A stretch of 34,733 nt of DNA, taken from NCBI GenBank assembly GCA_008931825.1, contig QXVZ01000981.1, positions 1,559 to 36,291 on the forward strand, in the 5' to 3' direction. The notes under the pieces were generated by a model, which was not told where the DNA came from, ran no database searches, and worked only from the letters and a program-made list of their open reading frames with translations. Of this stretch, positions 22,001-33,900 are shown one piece after another. Every line of letters begins with the position of its first letter. Positions within the stretch are counted from its first letter, which is position 1. Origin of the DNA: Phallusia fumigata. Taxonomy: Eukaryota; Chordata; Ascidiacea; Phlebobranchia; Ascidiidae. The position numbers and the translations under genes were made by a program.

Positions 22001-25000
22001 TCGGCACCGCTCGTTATCTGTGCGTAATTACAACCTGTCAGGGTCGTGTTTTGCTGCCCAGGGCAAGCAGTTTGTTGGTTTTCGATGCGTTGTGCCTGCG
22101 TAATTGTGGCAAGGGAAAGATGTAATTAAGGTAAATTCGATTTCGATTGGTAAGCCCTGCATACTGTAGCGCGTGGTATAAGGGGAATAAACAAAATGGG
22201 ACACGTAAGATCTACTTTGCTTTGCTTTTTTAGCGGTATTGTTTAGGGTTTTGCAAAATCTAATAGGAAACATGACATGAATATGTGTGATTTCTCCACT
22301 TGAGATTGTTTCAATCTTTTGAACAGGATTCTAGAATATTATAATTCAATATTACAGAACAAAAAATTAAAAAAANNNNNNNNNNNNNNNNNNNNNNNNN
22401 NNNNNNNNNNNNNNNNAAAAAGCAAATTACATCAAGTTGTTTGGAAACCCAGCTTTAATTTGCATGTGCCAATGCTCGGCTGCAATTGACGTAATAGTAA
22501 TGCAACTACGTACAATGTCCGGAAAACCGGAATTCCCTGGTTGCTCGTGCTGGAAAGTTACTGCACAATGGTGGTGACATATAGGCGATGAAATTAGTGG
22601 ATGTCATCTCCTACAACCGTTTCCCCAAACCGTACCTCGCGACGTCCTGACCCGTCGTTTTAATTTTCCAAGGGCGTCGTACAATATTTCCGTTTCTTAG
22701 CTAAACTGTTTTTGTATTAACGACTTTAACGTTTAATCACAAGCGTCTTCATTAAACTCTTATCGCGTGTGAAAGTCACTGCCCCTGTACATTATCACTG
22801 CCGCACGTAAGGTGTTTGTTGGAACGAATAGAGGATGTAGCGGTGCCGGTGTACCTCTGCTTTCAACGTGGCTTTGGGTTCGTTTAATCTACGTATGTCG
22901 GCACCGCTCGTTATCTGTGCGTAATTACAACCTGTCAGGGTCGTGTTTTGCTGCCCAGGGCAAGCAGTTTGTTGGTTTTCGATGCGTTGTGCCTGCGTAA
23001 TTGTGGCAAGGGAAAGATGTAATTAAGGTAAATTCGATTTCGATTGNCAGGGTCGTGTTTTGCTGCCCAGGGCAAGCAGTTTGTTGGTTTTCGATGCGTT
23101 GTGCCTGCGTAATTGTGGCAAGGGAAAGATGTAATTAAGGTAAATTCGATTTCGATTGGTAAGCCCTGCATACTGTAGCGCGTGGTATAAGGGGAATAAA
23201 CAAAATGGGACACGTAAGATCTACTTTGCTTTGCTTTTTTAGCGGTATTGTTTAGGGTTTTGCAAAATCTAATAGGAAACATGACATGAATATGTGTGAT
23301 TTCTCCACTTGAGATTGTTTCAATCTTTTGAACAGGATTCTAGAATATTATAATTCAATATTACAGAACAAAAAATTAAAAAAAATAATTGGCATCTTTA
23401 CAGGAAACTTTAAAAAAACAAAAAACAGCAAATACAAATTTTCTTTTATTGGCACTTTATGCCCCAATCAAGACTCACAATGCACAAACAAACAACAATG
23501 TCACTATTCTAGAATATATGACGTAACAAACAGCTTCGCAGTCGCCCTGCACACAGAACTTGAGAACAAGCGGGCACTGTCTGTGCGCAGTACACGCCTC
23601 TGTGACGTCACAGCGGTGACTGTTACGCACGAGCACTTTCTCCTCACGCCCCAGCGACCTAACTGTGATGTAAAATCGCGCGCAAGTTATTTTGCGAAGG
23701 AACTCAGCACGCACAACGACGCAAGCAGCTTTTTTTAGTGCCACGAACGACGTAAATAGTAAAAAAATCCCGATTTAGTGAAGGTGACGCAAAATTGATC
23801 GACGTCGTATTGCACACGCTTTTATGTGCTTTTTATTTCACTTAACACAAGGCACTAAAATATTATGCTTCAATTGTCCGCAATTACGTTTTTAAAATAG
23901 CAGTTTCGTTCTGATCTAAGTTTTCTTCCAGGAAAAGGGGGTATTTTTTGAGTATACAGCAGACAGCGACATTTTTGGTGCATATGTACAACTTTTTTCT
24001 GTTTAGTTGTGACTGCGGGGATTGACACTTACGTGTCCAAGTGAGTGAACATTTCACAACACTAATCAAATCCAAGGCCTTGCCTCCGTGCACAATCGCA
24101 ACGATCTTGAAAAACAAAATTCGTGTACTATACATCCAAAATCATTTCGTAGTGTGCAAACCAGTGCAAACAAACAGCATTGTTGTTCGCAGAAAGCACA
24201 AGAACTTCCATGAGTTATCAAACTTGTTGGTCACGTAACTGCATAGTCAAGCGTTTTTGGTAGCAGAAGGAGTGTAGATTAGGTTACGTCTGTCTGCGGA
24301 AACTCGGTCGCTTTCTTATCAGATGGTATTATTTTACGAACTCGACTTACCTCGTAATATCGCTATGGCTGTTTCCTATTTATTTGCCGTTACTACGTCG
24401 TTTAGAGGTACGTGAATGCCTTTTTTGTGGTTTAACATGTAAGCCTTATTTGCATGTGTCGATATATTTTCGGAAAAGATTAAATTTCTTCAGTTGGCGG
24501 CGATGTGTCGGTTAGGGTTAATATTTCGTTTCATAACATAAAATGTGGAACGCCCCTGATTGTTACGGAATTCTTACATTGCTGCTTTTGGTCGAACGTC
24601 AGTGGAAATAAATTATCCTCGAATTTACGCGACCACAATCGTTTTAATGAAATCAATACGTTTAATATGGAGACCCCCTCACAGCGGCTCTTGTTCGAAC
24701 CGGGATCTAACCCTTATTTGCTTACTATGATGTCAGTTTCGACTGTGAAAAAGCGTTTGTTACAAGAACATGTTTCAACATCTAATACACAATCCTTTCT
24801 TTGCGTGTAACGCGCTGCTTTAAGCTTCTCGTCATTATGCACTGATGCCCCCCCCAGCGATTGTTGAAACGTTTACATTACAATATGTGCACTTTATATA
24901 GGTCTCTGGCGGTTATTATGTTTTGTCCGCGTCTTGTGCACTTAAATCTTTCTTATGTTGAAGACTACGTTTTCATGAATTAATATCTCACAAACCCCTG

Positions 25001-28000
25001 GTTGTGGACAATTCGCACGCAACGCTGTTTATTTTTACCCTGTGAATTTGACATATCTCAAACCCTGGGTGAATGAAGCAGCAGTACACAATGCAACTTA
25101 TAATCACTTCGAATTCTATCCTAACATATTAAGAAGTTAAAGATTTTGACCCCTTTAGCTGAACGTGGGTTTTCAGGCCTTGGGAGAAGGGTATCATAAA
25201 AGGAAATTTCCCAGGAATTTAACAGAAACCATTTGAATCTTCGAATGAACACTTTGTCAAACTGCGGCAATAAACAAATTCACGCAAGCTATAAATAATT
25301 TCAAAGCCACTTTGGCAGGTGATCGGCTCTCCTCAGGTTTCGATGTTGAGAGAAACAAACTTAAATCCCCTTACATTCTGCCGTATATTTAGCGACGAAA
25401 AGTTTGCCTGGCGGGAATTTTGCCGGTTTTGGGGCAGTTTCAAAGCTCTCGCCAAATGTATTCACGCGTTTGGGAAAACCAAAAAACAAAATTTATTGTT
25501 TTGTTCGTACAAATAAGCCGCTATTACCAATGTGCAACGACTAGTTAAAATGGGGGTACTGGAAATCTCCCTTTTTGCCCCGCCCCCTCGTTTTCAGATC
25601 CGGCCCTGACCTGGAATTCTTGACATGAATTAGCGTTCTAGCTACGTGCCATTCCCGCAGCGAAGTCGCTTCTCTGTTTGTTGCTTTAACAGTTGATTGC
25701 GGGCGCCTGACTCTTTCAAGTTTCACGACACCAGCCGCAAACATAATACTCGTCAGCGATTCGGCCTCCGTCCCTTCTGATCTGCTGCCTTGGGCGTTTC
25801 GTTACAAGTTCCAGCCATAAAACCCTTGGCTGTGGCGATCCTCCGACCTAGAAACAACAAAAGTGCAACAGTTCCCTGAAACTTTTGCAGACCTGCAAAC
25901 TTTTATGCCCTAATTTCGGCAGCATAGTTTGGCCAGATGGAGAAATTACGTTGTTTTGAAATACAATAGCGTTGCACCGCCTTTTGTTCTTTTCAGTGAG
26001 TTTTAAAAAATATTTAAAACTGTGTGTTTAGTGTCTGTGTTGAATACTGGACAAAAACTGTTCTTGCATTCGTTATTTTAATACTGGTGAATTACTTTTA
26101 TCTTAAAAGTACAGACATTATCAAACCCTTGCTCTTTTGCGCAGAATCCCTTCTTTTTCACCCAGAAAATCCCCGCCTTGACCCACTTATCTCAAATTTT
26201 ACACCAAAACCAGTAACCCCAAGCCCGTGAAAACACTGGCGTAATCCCCACATACGCATGATCTAACATGTAGCGCTTCACGTTTCCCATGCATTCCGTC
26301 CCCACGCCTCCCGCCAGGTAATTGCTACGTGTTGTTTGCATTCAGACAGGAAACGTTTTGTCCGCGGAGTTGGCCGGGGCGTTTAACTCTTTCCGGCCCA
26401 AGTGCGGCGCTTGTGGTGGGAACGATGTGTGTGTTTGTATTCGAGGCTTTTTAGGCCCGTTTTCGTTAAGTGACTTGCTTTTGGAAACTATCAGTTTCGT
26501 TTTGTCATTTATTGCTGATAGCGTGACTTTCACTGTTATGTAGTTACGTGTTCGAGTGCGATTTTGAAACATTTTTGGTTGTTTGAATCAGAAGGTAAAT
26601 CGTTTAAAGATGCTGATACCTTGTACATGGCTTCATTCATATGAAGTCCAACATTATCTGTTCCTCTATTAGGGACTGAAGAATTTCCTCTATCAATCCT
26701 CCCTTGGTTTGGTAAACTGCTTGGTAAAACAATACGATTATGACAACATTTTTGCCCAACAGAATGCGCCGAAAAGTTGCTAGCGTCCACATTAAAAAGT
26801 GCGTTAAGGTGGTCCCCAGAATTCAACTAGGACAAGTTTGCTGATCACAGTAATGGTTTCTTTAATCTGTAATTTGCCTGCGGGCTATGCGAAAGCCACT
26901 GACAAAAAGATCTGACTGTTCTATATCCGTCCATCGTGTCACTTTAATTCTCAGACATACTTTCGTATGTCGATGTCTGATGCACTTGTGTCAAATACAA
27001 AGTCTAACGACAAGCACCGTCTTGCGTAGTGGTGTAGCCAAGCGAAAGTTTTAAGGGGAGGGTGAGCAATTATTTTGGGGTTTTACAGAGTAAAAGTGTA
27101 ACTGTAAAAATTTGTAACTGTTTTTTTTTTTTGGGGGGGGGAGGGGGGAAGAGGGGGCGTTGTCCCTTGACCCCGCCGGCTACGCCTAAGATCTTGTGCA
27201 TGTGACGTTGTATCCCTTACTATTCCACGATTTTATGTCNAAAAATTTTTAATTTTTTTTTTTTTTTTTGGGGGGGGGGGGAAGAGGGGGCGTTGTCCCT
27301 TGACGCCGGCGGCTACGCCTGTGATCTTGTGCATGTGACGTTGTATCCCTTACTATTCCACGATTTTATGTCGTCGCTGTCTGTCAGAAATGGTCCTATG
27401 ATTTGTCAATATATGGCGAACACGAGCGAGTAACACCGGCACAGCTCGGCCAAGCAGTTGTTGGTTTCCGGGAAAAGATGGCATTGCCACAATCCTCACC
27501 GACTGCTGCTGTCTGTGTGTGTGTGATATCGCTTGTGACTCACACACAAGATGTTGGTGTCGCATGTAAACCCCTGATGGGAACAGGGAACGAAAGTTGG
27601 ATTAAGAGACGCCCGAACCAGTTCAATGCACTGAATTGAGGTCGCATCACCTCTGTTTGCCCTTAATGCGATTATGTGCTGTGCGGTGCTGCATACGGGC
27701 CAGTTGTTTACATTCGCTTGCAGATCATTGGAACAGATACAAAATTCCGCCGGTTTTTGATATTATCTCGGTCAATTTGTTTACACAACTACCGATACTA
27801 AGTTATTTGAATTATGTTTTTAAAAAAAGGTGAAAAAACTGTTTGATTGTAAACATTGTTAGCGCTTTCATATGGAAGTTTCTATTGATTACATAATCAC
27901 ATTTTACTCAAAAATACAATGTCAAATTTCACTGTATCAATTAACAATGATCAACGATTATACGTAAACAAACATTTACAATCGTCAATGGTATTGTAGA

Positions 28001-31000
28001 ACGGTATGATTGTTTTCATGTCATTGTGCTTGAACAACTGGTGGAAATACGTTTTTGTGTTCATGAGAACACTGGTAAAAAGCGCGCCTGCTTGCAAGAG
28101 GACAGGAAAGAATATATACACGCCCCAGCACACGAAAACAATGCCAGCTCAGTCGCACAAACACAATGTGCCCTGTAACAGACACCTAACCCTCCCTCAG
28201 ACAGATTGCTTTCGATTTGTGCGTGTTCATTCAACCGTGTCCAATTCCACTCTTTCCCAGGGATGAGTGGGAGTGTTTCTTTCCCTTCTCGTTTCGCTCC
28301 TCCCGCCGCGGATTAATTGCGACCCGAACTGGCACAATGGAGAGATTTTTTCGCGCGTCTGTGCTCGCATAGAGCTGGGGAAGCGCCGAAAAGTCGCTGG
28401 CATGCCGGGTTTGCTCGCTCCCGCTGCCTGCTATTAGCTGTTTGGCTCGAATCCCCCACCTATTACCACCTTTTTATTGATTCAAGGCACCGGACTGGCA
28501 GTTACGCGCTGTTTGACTTTTTGCCAACTTCTTACAGCGCTGAAGCTGCACTGTTCAATCACGGCGCGTTCTCTGCACCAGAGTTTGCATTTATACGTCA
28601 AATTAGCGAAGGTCGTATAAAGGTCGTAAGCGCAAGGAACACGTCAAAAGTCATAATGCGCTACGATGATACCCAGGTGCTGTCAAATGGCATGTGGCAT
28701 TTGCAATATCGTGTGTGTAATAAAATTGACAAAGCATGTCTGCAATGAAATCGACAAATTTTGTTGTACGGGCAGGCACACCAGCGTTTGCTTCGACTTT
28801 TATCCAGGTTACGTTTCCCTTTGGTGTGAAACATCTACAACCCGTCAAAACTATTTTTAATGTTGATTTCTTAGTTTTGTTACCAATTTAACCGCTAAAA
28901 AAATCATTACCGTTTTTTTCGCAACAGTACAAAACGTGACAGTAACGATTTCCCATTTTATCTCAGGAGCCAACAGCCCGCTCTGCGAAGCCACCTGGAG
29001 ACCAAGGTAACGATGGTAGAGCGGACTCATCGGATATAGCACGAAGGGTAAGGGACTATGGGCCATTCATTGGGCCACTATTGTTCGTTGGGTGTCAGAA
29101 TTAATGACTCCCAATTTCTCGGAGTTGTTTTGGCTGCACCATTGTAAGTTGTCCGGCCGCGCTGTTATTAGAAGAATTCCCCTATCATTTTGGATTGAAA
29201 ATTTTGTTTTTATTTTTTAAGACCTAGGCAGTTCTAGTGCAATTACCAGTAAACCTGCTCTTTAAGGGTTTAATTTTAATGTAAATACTTTTTCAATAGT
29301 ATCGACTACTTAACGAAAAACTGGACTTAACTTAACGAATGAAATATTTTCGTAATAGTAATAAAAAGANTTTTCAATAGTATCGACTACTTAACGAAAA
29401 ACTGGACTTAACTTAACGAATGAAATATTTTCGTAATAGTAATAAAAAGACATTCAAAACAATTTCTAATTTTTTGCTACTGAAACCATCAGTTATGACT
29501 GTTTATCTTGGATAGTATTTTTTTTGGCATAAATAAAAAAAAAATGCGAAATCAATTTTTTTTAACTCCCATTTAATGCACCAGTCATGAAACTTTCGAA
29601 AAGCATCTTAAGTCAGTACAGGGCATTACAACAATAGTCACTCCAACACCAGTTGATGGTATTTAAGGCGGGACCAGCTATCATATCTCCAAGCGCACAC
29701 TTGAAGCACCACTTAGCGTGCATTTAAACCCACTACCAGTTCAGACCGTTGGGCCGTTGGTTTCAAAACAACCTTATTTGCCAAGCAACGCACACTTCGG
29801 CCAAGCAACTTTGGCGCTGCAAAAAAAATGATTTTTTCAAAAATTTGTTGTATTTGTTCTTATTCTGCTTAATAGGTTGGCTGTATTTTTTTATTTTTTT
29901 GCCTTAACCAGCTATCTGTAACCCTCTAAACCTCCCAAATCTGATCATACGTATAATTTTGTTTCATACATTGAAGGTCCCCCAACAGTGTCGAGCTTCA
30001 TGTTAATGTTAAAGTAATTAATGAATATGTTATTGTAATTACTGCGGTAGTCTGTCATTTTCTGATCTTCCTGCATGTTGACCAGTGACAGGAAATGGTA
30101 TGATATCATAATGACTGCGGTATTTAGCTTTGACAAAAATTTTAAGCAATTACTGTAGAAAATGCTAAATTCCTGCAAATAATCACCTGTGCAAGATACT
30201 TGCTTTGTTTCTTCTTTTTTCATTGCCAAAGTGTGTGCTAGATTAATGTATTCAAATTATTCTTAAAAAACTGCTTGCAGTGCAGTTTTAAGACACTTTA
30301 AATGTGTACACACCGTAAGCCAAAGCTAATGTTGTGACTTTAACGCCTTATTGATAGTAAGCGATTCAGTTATTGATTAATTTTTTGTCCTCTACATCAG
30401 CAGTTGAAGAGGAAACTGGAAAACAACAACATGCCCAATTCAATGATGAAAACCAATACCAATTTGTTGAACGGCTGTGACCCTGGAGTGCCATCTGGTG
30501 GCGGTGTGTCCGGAGATTTTCTGTCCAACCAACAGTTTGATTTTGGTGGCAGTGCAGGGCAGGATCCTGCTAAGAAAATGAAAATGGATTCCAATCAGCA
30601 GTTTATGGGAAATGGACAACAAGGTATATTACCAAAAATTTAGAACTATTATTTAACTGATAAAAAATTTAGGATTACATTGGTTTTCTTTATCAAATCA
30701 TTGTTGTTTATCTCACTGTAAATTTGGCATAAATTTATTTATGTTCAAGGAGGCGTCGGTAACAATCATTCATCTGGAAATGTGTCAAGTTTGTCAGTTC
30801 AAATTGTTCAACAATTCAGCAATGAACAACAACCAAGAATTGAAACTACTGTCAATGTCAACACCAGCATCAACTCGACCAACATGGGAAATTCTGGTAA
30901 ATATATCAGCTGAACTGTTCTTTTCTTAACAAAGCCACAAACGGTTACTTTGCACACAAAATATTTTTAGTGTTTAGGGAAAGTTATGGCAGTTTAAAGT

Positions 31001-33900
31001 TTAATGTTTTAAAGGTATGGCCCTCATTTGCATTNCTGTAGAAAATGCTAAATACCTGCAAATAATCACCAGTTCAAGATACTTGCTTTGTTTCTTCTTT
31101 TTTCATTGCCAAAGTGTGTGCTAGATAAATGTATTCAAATTATACTTAAAAAAACTCTTTGCAGTGCAGTTTTAAGACACTTTAAATGTGTACACACCGT
31201 AAGCCAAAGCTAATGTTGTGAATTTAACGCCTTATTGATAGTAAGTTATTGATTAATTTTTTGTCTTCCACATCAGCAGTTGAAGAGGAAACTGGAAAAC
31301 AACAACATGCCCAATTCAATGATGAAAACCAATACCAATTTGTTGAACGGCTGTGACCCTGGAGTGCCATCTGGTGGCGGTGTGTCCGGAGATTTTCTGT
31401 CCAACCAACAGTTTGATTTTGGTGGCGGTGCAGGGCAGGATGCTGCTAAGAAAATGAAAATGGATTCCAGTCAACAGTTTATGGGAAATGGACAACAAGG
31501 TATATTACCAAACATTTCAACTATTATTTAACTAATAAAAAATTTAGGATTACATTGGTTTGCTTTGTCAAATCATCATTGTTTATCTCACTGTAAATTT
31601 GGCAGAAATTTATTTATGTTCAAGGTGGCGTCGGTAACAATCATTCATCAGGGAATGTGTCAAGTTTGTCAGTTCAAATTGTTCAACAATTCAGCAATGA
31701 ACAACAACCCAGAATTGAAACTACTGTCAATGTTAACACCAGCATCAACTCGACCAACATGGGAAATTCTGGTAAATATATCAACTGAACTGTTCTTTTT
31801 TTACAAAGCCCGTCTTTTGGACGCAAAATATTTTTCTTACATCAGAGTTTAGGGAAAGTTTTGCAGTTTACAGTTTAATGTTTTAAAGGGATGGCCCTCA
31901 TTTGCATTCAAAAATACACACACTTTGTTGACTCAGGAAAATTTAATTTTATCAAGTTATAAATGAAAAAAGTAGTTCAAAAAGCTAAGGCTGTAAGGAA
32001 ATAAAATTTTTTGCAGCATTTTTTAAAATTGTTAAATTTATTTTTGTCCAATAGAATCCCAATAGCTTACTGAACCTAAAAGTACGACATTTGTTTCAGA
32101 TGGGCAGTCGGTGAGTGTCAACGTTGGTTCAAAGGGAATTAAACAAGAAATGGGAAGTCAGGACAATGGAGGTCACACAAACCAAAACACGTTTGTCAAC
32201 AACACAAACATGAACATGGGAACTGGCGGACAGTCGGAGCAAAATCCTGACAGTGTGCTCGATGGGATCTCAGATCTTATCAACGATGAAGGGATCGACC
32301 TGGAGGTGGGAAAGGATTTTATTTTTGTTCTTTTTTTAAATAATGAACTTTTAACTTTTTGTGAAACACTGGTTTTCAAGAAGCGTTTTAGTTCAAAAAT
32401 ATTAATCATTTGGTTAAACATATTTTTAGTTTAAGAAAAAAGTTGTGTTGGTTATTAGGCTGTATTGGACTTAAATTTGATGCTTGCATGTTTACTATTT
32501 CTCCAAATCCCAATTTATGGCAAAACAATGCTGCTTTTACTGTTTCAGTGTTGGCTGGCAAAGAGTAAAATAGTGTTTAGCAAAATTGCAATAAATCGGT
32601 GTGGTTTTTAAATATGCCTTGACACATGTAAAGAATTGGAAGTGTGGTACTTCTGGTTCAACCGATTCAACACCTACAGTCCTGGCATACAGCGAGTTTG
32701 GTATACCAACATAAAGCATATTGTCTAGGGTCCAGTAAAATTCTAACACTGCATGATGTGGTCATTGCATTGTTTATGCCTTATGAATAATTGATGGCTT
32801 TATTTTGCAGACTTGGTGGGAGGAATTGACCAGAAACAGCGCTGAAGATGATTTCGATCTGCCTGGGCAAGGCACACAACCACAACAGACTAATCTAAAC
32901 CAACAAAGTCAGGATACAAGCAACATTAACAATGAACAACAACAACAACAACAACAACAGAATGATCACTCCATTGCAAATCAACAGGTTGGTTTTTTGT
33001 GAACTGTTAACCTTAGTAATTTTTATGCTTGTTGTCCATCAAAATGGGAATAGAAAAAAGTGTCAGTACTACTGATATCTGTCTGAAGTAAACTTGTATA
33101 CATTTACAATGCTTGTAAATGCCCAAAAGTTGCAAAGTTTTAGAAAAGAATATTTTTTTAAAACACTCATGATGTTATTTTAATTCAAAATGTGATAACA
33201 CTAAAATGTGTAAATGTAAAAAATNGAAAGGATTTTATTTTTGTTCTTTTTTTAAATAATGAACTTTTAACTTTTTGTGAAACACTGGTTTTCAAGAAGC
33301 GTTTTAGTTCAAAAATATTAATCATTTGGTTAAACATATTTTTAGTTTAAGAAAAAAGTTGTGTTGGTTATTAGGCTGTATTGGACTTAAATTTGATGCT
33401 TGCATGTTTACTATTTCTCCAAATCCCAATTTATGGCAAAACAATGCTGCTTTTACTGTTTCAGTGTTGGCAAAGAGTAAAATAGTGTTTAGCAAAATTG
33501 CAATAAATCGGTGTGGTTTTTAAATGCCTTGACACATGTGAACAATTGGAAGTGTGGCGCTTCTGATTCAACCGATTCAACACCTCCTACAGTCCTGGCA
33601 TACAACAAGTTTGGTATACCAACATAAAGCATATTGTCTAGGGTCCAGTAAAATTCTAACACTGCATGATGTGGTCATTGCATTGTTTATGCCTGATGAA
33701 TAATTGATGGCTTTATTTTGCAGACTTGGTGGGAGGAATTGACCAGAAACAGCGCTGAAGATGATTTCGATCTGCCTGGGCAAGGCACACAACCACAACA
33801 GACTAATCTAAACCAACAAAGCCAGGACACAAGCAACATTAACAATGAACAACAACAACAACAACAACAACAGAATGATCACTCCATTGCAAATCAACAG
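16026..33900 (+). CDS. mam (MAML): Mastermind (Notch transcription co-activator), 5' part; continues past the window
   Basis: Exons: 16026-16124, 16440-16562, 30401-30623, 30750-30896 (second copies 31277-31499, 31625-31771), 32100-32305, 32811-32987 (second copy 33724-33900). Phases agree at every join (0, 0, 1, 1, 0). Exons 1-2 give VLNRLKHRIETVQHHSQ then DCQRRHNETQPQRSENER. This aligns without gaps to the MAML N-terminal helix: it shares the RL-(R/K)-x-RIE core, the central Cys-x-x-Arg and the proline at the helix kink. That helix lies in the groove formed by Notch intracellular domain and CSL on DNA. Exon 3 starts with a basic QLKRKLE patch. The rest is Gln/Asn/Ser-rich and low-complexity, as in the family, with an acidic segment (SVLDGISDLINDEGIDLE) running into TWWEELTRNSAEDDFDL, and a Q8 run. 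About 325 residues are visible; no stop is reached. Identity is firm for exons 1-2 and well supported by frame and style for the rest. Confidence 0.85.
17108..17665 (+). other. Unexplained 185-codon open frame in the Mastermind intron
   Basis: The frame is open for 558 bp but its first codon is GTG. The only in-frame ATG is at 17411, leaving 84 codons. The middle is aromatic-rich (YGNGFPFRWYTVDQ, GYWVFTTSQQ) and not low-complexity. I recognise no domain, and no clear splice signals frame it. It may be a chance frame, a relic of a mobile element or an unknown small gene. Confidence 0.2.
18134..18362. repeat. Exact 114-bp tandem repeat around an N
   Basis: 18134-18247 and 18249-18362 are identical, separated by the N at 18248. 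The second copy continues into unique DNA. This is the signature of overlapping contig ends laid side by side. Confidence 0.9.
18457..18464 (-). promoter_or_regulatory. CSL/Su(H)-type site in the Mastermind intron
   Basis: TTCCCACA here is TGTGGGAA on the minus strand, a consensus CSL binding octamer. One hit in a window this size is expected by chance, so only the gene context makes it notable. Confidence 0.2.
18712..18936. repeat. Exact 112-bp tandem repeat around an N
   Basis: 18712-18823 and 18825-18936 are identical, with a single N at 18824 between them. Assembly overlap is the simplest cause. Confidence 0.9.
20014..20490. repeat. 238-bp tandem repeat around an N
   Basis: 20014-20251 and 20253-20490 match almost perfectly (one visible substitution, CAGCAGTTCG versus CAGCAATTCG). 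The N is at 20252. The pair creates duplicated small minus-strand frames that should be ignored. Confidence 0.9.
20637..20664. promoter_or_regulatory. Pair of CACGTG E-box palindromes
   Basis: CTCACGTGACC (core 20637-20642) and GTCACGTGAC (core 20659-20664) lie 22 bp apart in a CG-rich patch. A TGACGTA half-CRE follows at about 20691. GTCACGTGAC matches the E-box form bound by MiT/TFE and USF-type factors. Binding is inference. Confidence 0.35.
21520..23387. repeat. Large duplicated block with a 41-N gap and a third partial copy
   Basis: 21520-22375 is followed by Ns at 22376-22416. Bases 22417-23046 repeat 21520 onward with few differences (for example AAGGGCAGCGCAC versus AAGGGCGTCGTAC). 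After an N at 23047 a third piece (23048-23387) restarts at the equivalent of 22039 and runs on into unique DNA. Three overlapping contigs of one locus best explain this. Confidence 0.85.
23601..23612. promoter_or_regulatory. Perfect 12-bp CRE palindrome
   Basis: TGTGACGTCACA is a full palindrome centred on the consensus CRE octamer. It lies in a CG-containing part of the Mastermind intron. Function is unproven. Confidence 0.3.
27027..27188. repeat. MITE-like unit with poly-T/poly-G core
   Basis: The left end TAGTGGTGTAGCC and the right end, read on the other strand, TAGGCGTAGCC form a short inverted pair around about 160 bp. The core is a run of Ts followed by G9-A-G6-AAGA-G5. The right half recurs after the N at 27240 with longer T and G runs. 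Confidence 0.4.
27110..27373. repeat. Tandem repeat around an N, with T/G-run length differences
   Basis: About 130 bp before the N at 27240 recur after it to about 27373. Run lengths and a few bases differ (CCCCGCCGGC versus CGCCGGCGGC). Allelic homopolymer variation or sequencing slippage probably blocked merging. Confidence 0.8.
29290..29450. repeat. Exact 80-bp tandem repeat around an N
   Basis: 29290-29369 equals 29371-29450 base for base, with the N at 29370. It is the shortest of the contig-end overlaps. Confidence 0.9.
30153..31908. repeat. 880-bp duplicated block carrying Mastermind exons 3 and 4 twice
   Basis: 30153-31034 and 31036-31908 start and end at the same bases and flank the N at 31035. 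Exons 3 and 4 and their introns are present in both. In the exons three residues differ, all in exon 3 (GGSAG/GGGAG, QDPAK/QDAAK, DSNQQ/DSSQQ). In a real transcript only one copy is expected. Confidence 0.9.

Larger units (their letters stand above)
16563..30400 (+). other. 13.8-kb second intron of Mastermind
   Basis: It is bounded by ACT|GTAAGT at 16562 and CATCAG at 30400, both phase 0. It is far longer than the other introns here (about 100-700 bp). It holds six N junctions with their repeats, a 41-N gap, a 185-codon open frame, CpG-rich stretches near 19000, 20600, 23600 and 28300, and motif matches listed separately. I see no other exon with family similarity; an unseen small in-frame exon is possible. 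Confidence 0.65.

Noticed and set aside
21915..23000. Repeated 62-codon plus-strand frame (21915 and 22812)
   Set aside because: Identity arises from the duplicated contig block; the frame has no splice support or known similarity.
23328..23744. Overlapping frames on both strands (136 and 89 codons)
   Set aside because: The plus frame begins in duplicated DNA and shows low-complexity Lys/Asn composition; no homology is apparent.
24323..24415. Possible short exon starting ATG with a GTACGT donor-like end
   Set aside because: About 30 codons with a plausible donor but no partner exon downstream that I can identify; not enough to call.
28317..28748. 143-codon plus-strand frame in the Mastermind intron
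   Set aside because: It starts at TTG, has no recognisable domain and lies in a CG-rich patch where stop codons are scarcer; a chance frame is likelier. Lower priority than the 17108 frame.
32935..32962. CAA microsatellite as a repeat array or CRISPR-like structure
   Set aside because: It is an in-frame polyglutamine tract inside Mastermind exon 6, typical of the family; there are no spacers.
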